Below, piece by piece: positions 14,261 through 23,213 of a DNA stretch of 25,327 bases. Each line of letters starts with the position of its first letter. Positions within the stretch are counted from its first letter, which is position 1. The DNA is from a virus. The notes beneath the pieces were generated by a model. That model made no database searches. It was not told the origin of the DNA and saw nothing but the letters and a program-made list of their open reading frames with translations. The translations under genes were made by a program, and so were the position numbers. The DNA is taken from the IMG/VR virus record IMGVR_UViG_3300022188_000052, positions 1 to 25,327 of that record. One strand, given 5' to 3'.

Positions 14261-16251
14261 CTGGGTGTAAAAAAATTCTCATCCCCTGCTGTTTCTAATT
14301 GTCTAACTCTATGTTCGACTAACGCACTCCACTTATATATATCAACGGAAGACTCAGCCACATTCAGCTCGGCTATTCCATTCTTATACTTTATCCTATT
14401 AATGAGCATTACTCCATTAACTTCATGCAACCTATCAGATATAAACACCAATTGTCCGACTTCTATGCCATTCTTAACTATATAATAATCAGGCGATACA
14501 ACATTACCTTTATACTTAGGCTCTCTATACTCTTGTAAATACTTACTTGCAATCAATGTTGCAGTATCAAAATCCTTAATCCAATCCAATTTCAATTCTG
14601 CACTTACTCTACCATATTTTTCAATACTCGGATAGTCCTGCATGTTGGCATATATTGGAACGATAAAATTGTATCTAACCTCAACGTTGTAGCTCGCATG
14701 TAGCTCTCTTGAACCTATACTAACATTTGAACCATCGAAGTATACATCTGCACAATATACACCGTTAGCCAAAACCACATAGCCGCCATCTTGCTCCTCA
14801 GTGACCCCATTCTCATCCTTTTTATAACCAACATTAAACGATGGTTCAGATGATACAATATTCAACCCAATGTGCTTATTTGAGTCATTACCCTGCTCAT
14901 ACCAATATACCCATAAACTATGAGTTCCCTTGGGTCGTGCAATTACGTTCACTTGACCACGCTCACTCGAATCATCCCATTGATTAACCACAACATTTAT
15001 ATATGCACGTCTCTGGCTAAGCCTAACATAATACTCCATGTCCACATCTGGTGCTCCAATCCAATACGTCTCTATATTCCACTTATTCGCATCTAATTCA
15101 CCATCATAATTAAAATCATCAACCACACCAAATACGTCGTCATATTCATACGACGGCATCATAGCAGATGAATATCCATAGAAAATATAAAATTCGTAAT
15201 CGTCACCATCATTTATAGTTATATCATCCAACTTTGTTGCTAATACAATATTTCCATCTTCATCTGTTCCAAGATGAACCCATGGAAATTCAACCCCATC
15301 AATAGTCCCAAAACGTATATCTGATAAATCACCATTAACGCTACCAAAATCGAAGTTCCCACTATTGAGCCTCAATAATACAACTGGATTTGAAACACTT
15401 GAACCACTATTATTTGTAACTACAATCTTACGTCTCCAATGAAAGTTTGTGAATTTACTTACCGTAACTGTCTTTGAAGGTGGTGCTGTCTTAAATCTAA
15501 TCACTTGATTATCTTTATCAATTTCATACTCCTCTGAACCTATTTCATTCCCCTCTACGAAAACTCGAATATTACCACTTGGTATGTAACTTAATTTAAA
15601 TTCTGTGGTTGTCCCATCACCAACAAAATAGTCAGTTGCTTGATACTCTAATCTTGCACCAAAAACATGGACATCATTGGCTAATTTATCTGATATAATT
15701 TCCCAATCCTCAAACCTAACATCAGTATTCGATATTGTAATGTTGTAAGACCTATTTTCTGGTGGTTTGAAATAGAATTTCCCATCCTTTACATACCATA
15801 TATAACCGACAGTATCTGCGAACCTATTCAACACATTCGAAATTTTATCACTTAGAACAGACTTCTTCACTTTGTATCCAGTATCCACTACCGTTGTATC
15901 ATCATATGTATAGTTACTATAGTTATCAACTAACCATCTAACAACATCACTAATATCCATCTTATCCTCTTTACCAACCATCTCAGGAACAATCTTAACT
16001 CTTACAAATTGTCTCTGAAAAGAATCTTCCTCACCGACACCATATAACTCATAGAGTGCTATAGCAATCTTCTTAAGATATCTCACGATAGCTCTCTTGA
16101 CTTTTTTACCATATAAATAGACATCAATACAGTCCCCAACATCAAATATCACACTCTCTTCTATGGGAACTTTCACCTTCACATATCCAATGTCTGAACC
16201 ACTCGTATTAACGACTTCATATGTAGTTACATTAGTTGCAATATATACCAT
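14248..16251 (-). CDS. Tail hub/tip protein with inserted DUF2341 and lectin-like block
   Basis: 667 residues. Residues 1-200 and about 540-650 look like the two halves of a siphovirus tail hub: DVGDCIDVYLYGKKVKRAIV at the start, ISNVLNRFADTVGYIWYVKDGKFYFKP, then TATLIASKYLQEYREPKYKG and VGQLVFISDRLHEVNGVMLINRI at the end. Between them lie a phage-type GDGTTTEFKL beta-sandwich (about 205-265), a DUF2341 domain (about 271-363, WRRKIVVTNNSG to YEFYIFYGYSSA) and a concanavalin-like domain (about 374-520, starting VVDDFNYDGELDANKW). The inserted block probably contacts the host surface while the hub closes the tube. ATG at 16251 with AAGGTGA upstream. Confidence 0.75.
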   Translation of the reverse strand: MVYIATNVTTYEVVNTSGSDIGYVKVKVPIEESVIFDVGDCIDVYLYGKKVKRAIVRYLKKIAIALYELYGVGEEDSFQRQFVRVKIVPEMVGKEDKMDISDVVRWLVDNYSNYTYDDTTVVDTGYKVKKSVLSDKISNVLNRFADTVGYIWYVKDGKFYFKPPENRSYNITISNTDVRFEDWEIISDKLANDVHVFGARLEYQATDYFVGDGTTTEFKLSYIPSGNIRVFVEGNEIGSEEYEIDKDNQVIRFKTAPPSKTVTVSKFTNFHWRRKIVVTNNSGSSVSNPVVLLRLNSGNFDFGSVNGDLSDIRFGTIDGVEFPWVHLGTDEDGNIVLATKLDDITINDGDDYEFYIFYGYSSAMMPSYEYDDVFGVVDDFNYDGELDANKWNIETYWIGAPDVDMEYYVRLSQRRAYINVVVNQWDDSSERGQVNVIARPKGTHSLWVYWYEQGNDSNKHIGLNIVSSEPSFNVGYKKDENGVTEEQDGGYVVLANGVYCADVYFDGSNVSIGSRELHASYNVEVRYNFIVPIYANMQDYPSIEKYGRVSAELKLDWIKDFDTATLIASKYLQEYREPKYKGNVVSPDYYIVKNGIEVGQLVFISDRLHEVNGVMLINRIKYKNGIAELNVAESSVDIYKWSALVEHRVRQLETAGDENFFTPRWQR

Positions 16252-16260
16252 ATAATCACC

Positions 16261-16728
16261 TTAGATAACTTTGCCACCATATAACGAAATCCTACCCGTT
16301 ATAAGATACTTTTCACCAGCTTTTATAGTCAAATCCACATTCTTCAACACGACCTCTCTACTCCTATCCCCAACCCAGTTAAACTCATCAACCTCAAGAA
16401 TTAGCTTCTCCATCACCGTTATTGTAGAGAAGAAAATGTCTATATCCGAATAGTCATTGTTCGCATCAACACTATTGCTATAAGGTATTATAAAATCTAT
16501 ATTATACTCAATCTTAGTTCCACCACTATCGAATATAATCGAAGCACTATCTGGGTCACCTTCAGTTTCACCACCAGATAATGGCATTGCTTGTGAAAAC
16601 CTACCTATACTATGCCTAAATCTCTCAACAATATTAAAACTACAAACTTTACCATCTGAACTAACCGATAGCTCGCCATTACCCAGAGGTGTTCCCATAC
16701 TCACCTGCCTAATTATTCTCACTGCCAT
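16261..16728 (-). CDS. Distal tail-like protein
   Basis: 155 residues, between tape measure and hub, where siphoviruses encode the distal tail (Dit) protein. It is beta-rich, with a possible N-terminal strand set (RIIRQVSMGTPLGNGELSVS), a central loop (PLSGGETEGDPDSASIIF) and a C-terminal strand pair (LTIKAGEKYLITGRISLYGG). No motif gives a firm family match, so the role rests on position. ATG at 16728 is preferred, with GGTGG upstream formed by the last codons of the tape measure gene. Confidence 0.55.
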   Translation of the reverse strand: MAVRIIRQVSMGTPLGNGELSVSSDGKVCSFNIVERFRHSIGRFSQAMPLSGGETEGDPDSASIIFDSGGTKIEYNIDFIIPYSNSVDANNDYSDIDIFFSTITVMEKLILEVDEFNWVGDRSREVVLKNVDLTIKAGEKYLITGRISLYGGKVI

Positions 16729-16729
16729 C

Positions 16730-19303
16730 TCAACCACCGTATCTAATCATTTCTCTATATATTCTTCTACCAACTTCTTCGGCAATCCTATCTATGTCTA
16801 CATCACTACTAACATGGTCTACATTAATTGACACGTCAATATTCACAGTTTGCTCTATTGGTCTCATAACATGAGACACATTCTCACTACGGATAATAGG
16901 GAGTTCAACTGGTAACATCTCTACTGGTTCTATACGCTCCCATGAACCAAGCTTATTCCTCAATATATCAGCTATCTCAAATGCATGTTCACGTGGAACT
17001 ACATATTCACCTTCATGAACAATAGCCAAACCCGTCTCAGTAACCCAACCACCAGATTGATACATCTTTATGTTCTCACGAACCGAACCGCCGCCACCAC
17101 CAGCAGTCGGTATTGATAAGTCAAATGCTATTGTTCTCCTCGCTTCATCAATCGCTCTGACAATAGCTGTATGCAAACCCGACGCCTCACTAACTAAATC
17201 ATCACCGTGTTTAATCCAATAATCAGTTGCCTCAGATACTGGAGTATTTATATTCTTAAACAAATCTACGATGTTTATTTTTACTTTATCACCATACTTA
17301 TTTGCCTCTACTCCTGTTGTTGCAATATTGTTCGAAAAATCACCAAACTCTTGCTCAAATTTTGTAACGTTTTCAATAATCATATCAAACTCAGACGTAT
17401 CAATATTTTCTGACAACTTCTGAAGCTCAATAAGTTCTTCATCACTTGGATAATACTTTGCCATAGCCTCCCAACGCTTACCAACAATATCTTGATACTC
17501 CTCCATAGATTTATATACTATCTCCTCTGGACTACTGACCTCTGGATACAAATTATGAACACCAAATGGGTCAAATTTCCATTGCCTCTCTATCTTAGCC
17601 TCTCTCTCTATATCAAATTCGCCTTTCAGATATGACTTCGTTAATTCGAACAACTCATAAAAACCAAGTAATACAGTGCTCAAATATGCAAATGATGCTA
17701 CAACAGAACCAATAGAAGCAACCAATGACTTAAACGCAACATTACTCGCTAATGCATTCTTTGCCACTGCACCCCTCGTTAGAACCATAGCCTTACCAAA
17801 TTCCACTGTGGTCTTCGTAACTTTAGCGATTGATTTACCGAAGACTTCAACCATCTTAACGGTAGTCTCTGGAAATCCAAGAAATCCACCACCAAGCATC
17901 TTACTCATCAACGGAAATATTGCCATACCCGACAAAGCTCTCGCAAATCCACTCTTTTGATTTGCAAAATACGTCGCCATCATTGGAACTAATGCCCCAG
18001 CAAATGCACCACCGACACCACCTTGATACAATCCAGTTAATGTAGTCGCAATCTGCACGGCAGTAAGCTCTGGTCTCTCTTTCGTCGCCTTCATCCACGT
18101 AGAGAAAACTTTATTCCAATTCTTCAATATTGGTGTTAAAACTTTAAACATCAACAATAATATTGGCAATACCATAGAACCGATAATATCAGCAACTGGC
18201 TTAATGCTCAATTGTGTTATCGTAGTAAGCAGTTTTAATGATGCACTCATCACTCCGCTATACCCAACCATCTTTTCCATTACTTCATAAATCTTCTTAA
18301 GAATGACACCAATAATACCAATTTTAGCCGTTAAGCTTGAAAAACCAACGGATAAATTTGTAATCAAACCCTGAGCCAAACCAGTTCTAAACTGAGATGA
18401 TAATTCTAACTCTTTCCCACCTCTTAATGCCAAATCACGAATGACCTTTAATGGGTCTACACCAACACTAATACCCTTAGTCGCACCAGATTTATCCTTT
18501 ATATAATCAGCCTCAGTAACCTCAACACCAAACCTCTTCATATATTCAGCAAAAGCTTTCTCATTTCCACCAAAGACTGTTTTAAGTAGCATTAGATAGA
18601 ATTGCTCTGGTTTTACTGCCATCCCAGCAAGACGTCTACCAACCGTAATCTCATTAATCTCCGATTGAGCACTACCCATCGCTCTACTAAGATGTTCATC
18701 AAATGCTTCCATTATTCCTTCGAAAATACTCGCTGTAAACAATTGCAAATTCTTATCCATACGTGTTGCTTTAGTGCTCTTTAGAGTATCATAAACAGTC
18801 TTAAGCTGTTTATTACTCTCCTCTATGGTATATACAACACCTTCCTTAATTGGTTTACCTTTAGTTAGCTTATATGTATCAACAATCCTACTACGTCTTT
18901 CTGCAAGTCGATTAAGTCTCTCTTCATAATAATTTATCCTCTTAACCAAGTTCTTTATCTTCCTCTCAGCATCCTCTGTAGAAATATCAACAGACTTACC
19001 CTTTGACGCCTCTTGAAGCTTTTTATTCCACTCCCATAACTCTCCCCGTGTATCACTTATTCTATCCTTTAGACGTTTATATGCTCCCTCCAAACTACTT
19101 AGCTCTTTACGATACACCTCAACATCTTCTGCAATGCTATCAGTAGTCTTATCAAAAAGAATATAACCAGATTTAAGCTTTTTCTCAACATCCCTAAATT
19201 CATGTAATGCAGAATTAACTTTTTCCCTTAGTTTATCCAAGTCTTTGAGTGCTTTCTCAATATCAACGTTTACTTCTATTTCAATGTTCATCTTATCATC
19301 CAT
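16730..19303 (-). CDS. Tail tape measure protein
   Basis: 857 residues, the longest gene of the window. The N-terminal 170 residues are coiled coil (IEKALKDLDKLREKVNSAL and onward). The centre holds several long hydrophobic segments (KIGIIGVILKKIYEVM, IIGSMVLPILLLMFKVL, GGVGGAFAGALVPMMATYF, VASIGSVVASFAYLSTVLLG). The C-terminal part has a Gly-rich linker (TAGGGGGSV) and the tape-measure motif TETGLAIVHEGEYVVPREHA. At about 1.5 angstrom per residue this predicts a tail near 130 nm (family rule, not measured). The ATG overlaps the preceding stop (TAATG), and the gene follows the frameshifted chaperone pair as in other siphoviruses. Confidence 0.9.
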   Translation of the reverse strand: MDDKMNIEIEVNVDIEKALKDLDKLREKVNSALHEFRDVEKKLKSGYILFDKTTDSIAEDVEVYRKELSSLEGAYKRLKDRISDTRGELWEWNKKLQEASKGKSVDISTEDAERKIKNLVKRINYYEERLNRLAERRSRIVDTYKLTKGKPIKEGVVYTIEESNKQLKTVYDTLKSTKATRMDKNLQLFTASIFEGIMEAFDEHLSRAMGSAQSEINEITVGRRLAGMAVKPEQFYLMLLKTVFGGNEKAFAEYMKRFGVEVTEADYIKDKSGATKGISVGVDPLKVIRDLALRGGKELELSSQFRTGLAQGLITNLSVGFSSLTAKIGIIGVILKKIYEVMEKMVGYSGVMSASLKLLTTITQLSIKPVADIIGSMVLPILLLMFKVLTPILKNWNKVFSTWMKATKERPELTAVQIATTLTGLYQGGVGGAFAGALVPMMATYFANQKSGFARALSGMAIFPLMSKMLGGGFLGFPETTVKMVEVFGKSIAKVTKTTVEFGKAMVLTRGAVAKNALASNVAFKSLVASIGSVVASFAYLSTVLLGFYELFELTKSYLKGEFDIEREAKIERQWKFDPFGVHNLYPEVSSPEEIVYKSMEEYQDIVGKRWEAMAKYYPSDEELIELQKLSENIDTSEFDMIIENVTKFEQEFGDFSNNIATTGVEANKYGDKVKINIVDLFKNINTPVSEATDYWIKHGDDLVSEASGLHTAIVRAIDEARRTIAFDLSIPTAGGGGGSVRENIKMYQSGGWVTETGLAIVHEGEYVVPREHAFEIADILRNKLGSWERIEPVEMLPVELPIIRSENVSHVMRPIEQTVNIDVSINVDHVSSDVDIDRIAEEVGRRIYREMIRYGG

Positions 19304-19551
19304 TACTTCATCACCCTCTTCAACAATCTCTCACTCATAGCACCACTCTCATTACCCTCACGTATTAATTCGACCATATATAATAGCACTTTATACGGTA
19401 GCTTGTCCACTTGCTCTGGTGTCCACCCAAACCTCTCTGCAAATAGATAGTATATCATTATGTCTCTGATTTCATGCTCTATGTCTATATCGGTCTTTAC
19501 TTTCTGTCCATGATATGCTCTCTTAATTAGGCTACGTTCTTCACCCCTCAA
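19303..19551 (-). CDS. Tail assembly chaperone, -1 frame part (gpGT-like)
   Basis: 82 codons open from a TTG at 19551, but this part lacks a ribosome site before the TTG. It is most likely reached by a -1 frameshift at CCCTTTA from the upstream gene. The protein contains AERFGWTPEQVDKLPYKVLL, a pattern common in the downstream half of phage tail assembly chaperones. The fused product would be about 181 residues. Such fusions bind the tape measure and recruit tail tube subunits; only the short and long forms in the right ratio give normal tails in lambda. The stop overlaps the tape measure ATG. Confidence 0.75.
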   Translation of the reverse strand: MRGEERSLIKRAYHGQKVKTDIDIEHEIRDIMIYYLFAERFGWTPEQVDKLPYKVLLYMVELIREGNESGAMSERLLKRVMK

Positions 19552-19847
19552 GCCATTAAAGGGTTCATCAACATAGCCTCACGTGCAACAATAATAATTA
19601 ATGGGTCTGGCAATCCCTCAATCGCCTTATAGAACTTATTAATATCCTTCTTCAAGCTAACATCAAGTATATCTTCAGGTTCGACTTTCTCGATACTGTA
19701 TGTCAATAGCCAATGCTCAGCTTCAGTATAATCAAGTCCATCTTTATTCATAGCTTTCTTAAGTATCTTTTTTCTCTCACCATAGGTAATATACCTTAGA
19801 TAGAACACATACTTCTTACCTTCAAACTCAACCTCAACCTTCTTCAT
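19548..19847 (-). CDS. Tail assembly chaperone, zero frame (gpG-like)
   Basis: 99 residues. It starts KKVEVEFEGKKYVFYLRYIT, a beta hairpin common at the start of siphovirus tail chaperones, and continues with helices (TEAEHWLLTYSIEKV, INKFYKAIEGLPDPLI). It lies between tail tube and tape measure, the conserved place of this gene. ATG at 19847 follows GGGGTGAT. Near its end is the slippery heptamer C-CCT-TTA, three codons before the stop, which shifts ribosomes into the downstream frame. It is not a virion component in known cases. Confidence 0.75.
   Translation of the reverse strand: MKKVEVEFEGKKYVFYLRYITYGERKKILKKAMNKDGLDYTEAEHWLLTYSIEKVEPEDILDVSLKKDINKFYKAIEGLPDPLIIIVAREAMLMNPLMA
19557..19563 (-). 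promoter_or_regulatory. -1 ribosomal frameshift site CCCTTTA
   Basis: On the minus strand the zero frame reads AAC CCT TTA ATG GCT TGA. C-CCT-TTA is a perfect X-XXY-YYZ heptamer. A -1 slip gives CCC TTT AAT GGC TTG, which is exactly the frame of the downstream chaperone part and open from there on. Only a weak GGCT/AGCC stem is visible downstream. Confidence 0.75.
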
Positions 19848-19869
19848 TTAAATCACCCCAATACTAACA

Positions 19870-20703
19870 TCATGAAATAACAACTTTCTTACCAATATAT
19901 GTCAGTGTTGCGTATACCTCAGTATTTGGCTCAATCGGTTCAGCTACACTATCAAGATACGCACCTTCAACCTTAATCGTCATTGTTGTCTCACCAACAG
20001 ATACAGTAAGCGTTATATCAACGGCAGTCTGTGTATCTGCCAAAATTTTATCAAGCATACTTTTATCTATAATTGCCTCTATCGTAGTTTCAACCTCAAT
20101 TTGCTTAGGAACAACAGCCTTAGCAAATCTGCTATGTAGTCCCCATTTTAGTTCATTGTTTAGATTTACTCTAATCGTAGCAGACCTAACCTTAACATTT
20201 GTCACACCATCTACATCGGTGATACTTGCATTTATGTGTGTTGGATATACCGCACTCGGTTCAGTAGACGAAACATCATAACCAGTTAATTCCTCCTCCT
20301 TAGCGAATACACCATCAGCAGAAACCCTAACCAATTCATCTTCCCTAATACTAACCTCAACTCTTTGAGGAACGAAATCATTTAGAACCCTAACAAAACT
20401 CGGATACTGAATAACCAAATCACCAAATGGCACAGACGTCAATAAATCACTTAAGAAATTCTTGTCATACAATGGCATATCAATACCGACACTACCTTCG
20501 AACTTCTGCACTATCGCATCCTTCATATATCTATCGCCAAGACTATACAATCTTCTAATGTTCGTATTAACAGTAAGTGTTCCTATCCTTGTGTCATCTG
20601 GAAACTGCTCAAATGAAAGCGTAGGTGGTGACGCACCATCATCTCTGCTTGTTAGCTTTCCAGCCTTTACATCCTTTCCAGTTAAAATTACTTCAAGTGT
20701 CAT
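19870..20703 (-). CDS. Major tail tube protein
   Basis: 277 residues, beta-rich throughout, positioned directly before the tail chaperones. Segments such as GKDVKAGKLTSRDDGASP, VVPKQIEVETTIEAIIDKSM and the C-terminal VSVGETTMTIKVEGAYLDSV followed by TEVYATLTYIGKKVV are consistent with a tail tube fold made of two beta-sheets. No sheath gene is adjacent, so the tail is non-contractile. The ATG at 20703 follows GAGGTGA. It polymerises into hexameric rings around the tape measure. Assignment is by position, length and beta composition. Confidence 0.75.
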   Translation of the reverse strand: MTLEVILTGKDVKAGKLTSRDDGASPPTLSFEQFPDDTRIGTLTVNTNIRRLYSLGDRYMKDAIVQKFEGSVGIDMPLYDKNFLSDLLTSVPFGDLVIQYPSFVRVLNDFVPQRVEVSIREDELVRVSADGVFAKEEELTGYDVSSTEPSAVYPTHINASITDVDGVTNVKVRSATIRVNLNNELKWGLHSRFAKAVVPKQIEVETTIEAIIDKSMLDKILADTQTAVDITLTVSVGETTMTIKVEGAYLDSVAEPIEPNTEVYATLTYIGKKVVIS

Positions 20704-20714
20704 TCTTTTTCACC

Positions 20715-21332
20715 TCATAAATACGCTCTAACCTCTATATCTATTAATCTACGATATAAGTTCCTTCTCTTATCGCTTCTATTTTCATCACCCACGACTT
20801 GGGTGTAATATATTATACCTTCCGCACCAAACAACGTTAGAACCACACCATCAACCTTCCACACATACATATATCTCTCAACACCATCTGGATAGATAAC
20901 TTTTACAGTATCACCAACGTTAATCGTTGGGTCTTCTTCAACCAGTGTTAGAATAGTAACATTCTCACCATAGTCAATAATGCTCTCTGCTTCCGTTGCT
21001 AAATTGATACCAATAGCATTATCCTTATCAAATGTAAACTCAAAATAGTTGTTACCTTTAAACGTATCCAAAATCTTTCTCGACATTATCTTCAAGTCAC
21101 GGACATTATTGGTTCTAACATCGCATCTAATAATTGCCCTCTGCTTAGTTCTTTCACCACCCAACCCAGCATTCTTAGATACAGTAGCCTCTGGCTTTAG
21201 AAGTATATAATTTTCAAATTCAACATTTGGATTTTTCTGTTTCCATATTGGCTTTATGACTATTGGTTTAGATAACGTTACTCCATCGAAGGCATCAATA
21301 ATCCTCAGATAGATATAATCAAGGACTTCCAT
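20715..21332 (-). CDS. Probable tail terminator/neck protein
   Basis: 205 residues between a gp10-like gene and the tail tube gene, the usual place of the tail terminator. It has an N-terminal helix (LDYIYLRIIDAFDG) and central strands with a long polar loop (LGGERTKQRAIIRCDVRTNN). The second half (DPTINVGDTVKVIYPDGVER, YMYVWKVDGVVLTLFGAEG) looks like a small beta-barrel. At 205 residues it is longer than a typical terminator, so the extra C-terminal barrel may be a fused domain. ATG overlaps the preceding stop (TAATG), so translation is probably coupled. Confidence 0.5.
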   Translation of the reverse strand: MEVLDYIYLRIIDAFDGVTLSKPIVIKPIWKQKNPNVEFENYILLKPEATVSKNAGLGGERTKQRAIIRCDVRTNNVRDLKIMSRKILDTFKGNNYFEFTFDKDNAIGINLATEAESIIDYGENVTILTLVEEDPTINVGDTVKVIYPDGVERYMYVWKVDGVVLTLFGAEGIIYYTQVVGDENRSDKRRNLYRRLIDIEVRAYL

Positions 21333-21874
21333 TATAAGCTCTCTCCTTTAATTATTATCTTCTTCAGTTTCTCTTTTTCTATACCAAACCACAACTTTGT
21401 ATTGATAACCGCTGGTTCAAAGAACGGATGCGGATAATGTCCCTCTGTCTCCAACACGCTAACAATCTTAAAGGCAACATCTTTAGCAAACTTCCCGCTA
21501 TATCCAAATTTCATCCTCACCCAATCTTCTATTGCAAACGGATTAACATTCTGCTGAGGGTCTGGTATTACTCCATCGCCACGTGCACCTCTACCATGCT
21601 CAACCACTGGTGCATACGGTGCTTCCACCTCAACAACATATCTTCCCTCATCAACTCTCCTCTTAATGATACTCTCAACCAAAGTGTATGTTACAATACT
21701 ATCCTCCCTACGTAAGTTCTTAACCATTTCATTAATGAGATGCTCTGATACTTCATCAGCTAACTTATCTACATCTATCTTTTTTACCTTACGAAATATC
21801 AAATCCTTTAATTTCCTCTTAAACCAGCTATCTGTATATTTATAGTTATCAATAGTTGCTCTCAACAATATCAC
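21332..21874 (-). CDS. HK97 gp10-like tail completion protein
   Basis: 180 residues. It has the hallmarks of the gp10-like family: N-terminal helices (DKLADEVSEHLINEMVKNLR), strand pair with YVVEVEAPYAPVVEHGRGARG, a proline-bearing linker, and near the C-terminus HYPHPFFEPAV followed by a basic helix. Such proteins sit at the head-tail junction. The start is uncertain: GTG at 21874 overlaps the previous stop (GTGA) and has GGAGAG about 10 bases upstream, whereas TTGs at 21868 and 21865 follow GGTGAT closely. Coupled to the terminator-like gene downstream. Confidence 0.75.
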   Translation of the reverse strand: MILLRATIDNYKYTDSWFKRKLKDLIFRKVKKIDVDKLADEVSEHLINEMVKNLRREDSIVTYTLVESIIKRRVDEGRYVVEVEAPYAPVVEHGRGARGDGVIPDPQQNVNPFAIEDWVRMKFGYSGKFAKDVAFKIVSVLETEGHYPHPFFEPAVINTKLWFGIEKEKLKKIIIKGESL

Positions 21875-22497
21875 CGATACTTATCTCTCCAAAATACCCA
21901 AGCCCTTCTATCAAACATATCCATTTCAGTTATATACTTAGTATTCCCAGTAAGCCAATACAATCCCCAATGAGGTTTCTCACCATTATATCTATGGAGC
22001 AGTATCGTATGTATTGCATCCTTTACATCATTAATGGGCAATTTATCGAAAGCTTTAACATGGGACATTAATGTCAGCAACTCAACAAACTCATCACTTT
22101 CATTCCATTTGACTTCCATATACATGTTCTCAAACCATTTCTCCACGTCATCCAATATAATCTTCTTCTTAGCATTACCGATAGTCCCCAAATCCTCATC
22201 AGAATATAGTATCAAGAACCATATTTTCTCTTTAATGTCATATGCATCAAAATCGATATCTCCCTCTTTCAATAAGAAGTGCCTCACAAAACCAACAGTG
22301 TATTTATCGATAATCTCATGTGCCATATATCTAAAATGGTTCGATAACGTGATATCCCCGATAATTCTCTCAAGAACATAAATACCATATAACAAATCCT
22401 CAATAAAATCTTCAACAGAATAGATACCAGCAACAGCTTCATTATACTTACGAAGCAAACCTTTAGTTATAGCAAAGACTAACATATTTCTATCCAT
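21871..22497 (-). CDS. Unknown protein heading the tail operon
   Basis: 208 residues, family not recognised, mostly helical with several Trp in the second half (WFLILYSDE, VEKWFENMYMEVKWNESDE, PHWGLYWLTG, RAWVFWRDKY). No Cys motif or membrane segment. It is the first gene behind the promoter at about 22550 and directly precedes the gp10-like gene, so a head-tail connector or adaptor is plausible by position. ATG at 22497 is chosen because GGAGTGTGA lies just before it; a GTG at 22512 has no site. Confidence 0.55.
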   Translation of the reverse strand: MDRNMLVFAITKGLLRKYNEAVAGIYSVEDFIEDLLYGIYVLERIIGDITLSNHFRYMAHEIIDKYTVGFVRHFLLKEGDIDFDAYDIKEKIWFLILYSDEDLGTIGNAKKKIILDDVEKWFENMYMEVKWNESDEFVELLTLMSHVKAFDKLPINDVKDAIHTILLHRYNGEKPHWGLYWLTGNTKYITEMDMFDRRAWVFWRDKYR

Positions 22498-22537
22498 TTT
22501 ATCACACTCCACTTACTGACTACTATAATATATTATA

Positions 22538-22768
22538 TCACTTCTCCTTATAAACTTTATTATTAATAACTATATCGTGTATTCTCGTGAATAACATACT
22601 TGCTAAGAATACCTCTTTTGGGTCATTATATTTCTCTATTATTTTCGGTGGTATTTCAGTAATGTCATAGCTTGTGTAAAACATTAAGTTCTCTACAAAT
22701 TTCGTTATTTCATCCACTTTCTCTTTATCAATATCTAATATTTCATATATCATCATTTCACGAACCAT
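22538..22768 (-). CDS. Small unknown protein
   Basis: 76 residues, helical and charged (DIDKEKVDEITKFVENLMF; NDPKEVFLASMLFTRIHD). No recognised family. The ATG at 22768 follows GGAGGT with 8-base spacing and overlaps the end of the preceding gene by 11 bases. Its last codons contain the promoter box for the next gene. Possibly regulatory, because it lies close to the control region, but no helix-turn-helix is visible. Confidence 0.55.
   Translation of the reverse strand: MVREMMIYEILDIDKEKVDEITKFVENLMFYTSYDITEIPPKIIEKYNDPKEVFLASMLFTRIHDIVINNKVYKEK
22546..22559 (-). promoter_or_regulatory. Archaeal TATA-type promoter for tail genes
   Basis: TAAAGTTTATAAGG on the minus strand, about 50-60 bases before the ATG at 22497, inside the 3' end of the preceding gene. 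It belongs to a family of at least four near-identical boxes in this window and lies in the 22-base perfect repeat shared with 7007-7028. Confidence 0.6.
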
Positions 22769-23189
22769 TATAGACAACCTCCTTAACGATTTTATCTACC
22801 TTATCAATAAAGGTGTGGTTATCAATATAGTGTTTCCTTATATCATCTAACCCATTAATGGGTGTATCCACAAATAAGTCAATAAGTTCTTCATCATTAT
22901 AGCTTGTTCCAGTAATGCACAATACATATGTCCCCATAGTTGTTCTTATCATTATTGGACTGCCATTATTGTCAGTAACAACACCAATAATGTTAAACAC
23001 TTTATCTAATGAATAACTACCATTACTGTCCTCATCTATAATAACATCTTTAGCTAATTCGTAGACGTCTGATATATGTATTGGCACTACATTATCTATA
23101 ACATACCAAAAACCATCAATATCGGCTACTATTGTTATAATATATAACCTCCCATTATTGTCCTTAGCTATATCCTTATACTTTAACAT
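22758..23189 (-). CDS. Unknown protein beside the control region
   Basis: 143 residues, unknown, beta-rich. It carries recurring D/E-N/S-NG turns (KDNNGRLY, TDNNGSPI, EDSNGSYS), which at DNA level appear as repeated CCATTATTG words. AGGTGA lies 5 bases before the ATG at 23189. It is the first leftward gene after the palindrome-rich region, and its start lies about 35-50 bases from the 16-base GTTACC palindrome, so it is probably controlled by that operator. Possibly an early gene; no DNA-binding motif is visible. Confidence 0.6.
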   Translation of the reverse strand: MLKYKDIAKDNNGRLYIITIVADIDGFWYVIDNVVPIHISDVYELAKDVIIDEDSNGSYSLDKVFNIIGVVTDNNGSPIMIRTTMGTYVLCITGTSYNDEELIDLFVDTPINGLDDIRKHYIDNHTFIDKVDKIVKEVVYNGS

Positions 23190-23213
23190 TCTAATCACCT
23201 TACTATATTATTA

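Noticed and set aside
22758-23189. DNA iterons made of CCATTATTG words inside the gene
   Set aside because: They coincide with codons for the recurring Asn/Ser-Asn-Gly turns of the protein, so coding explains them.
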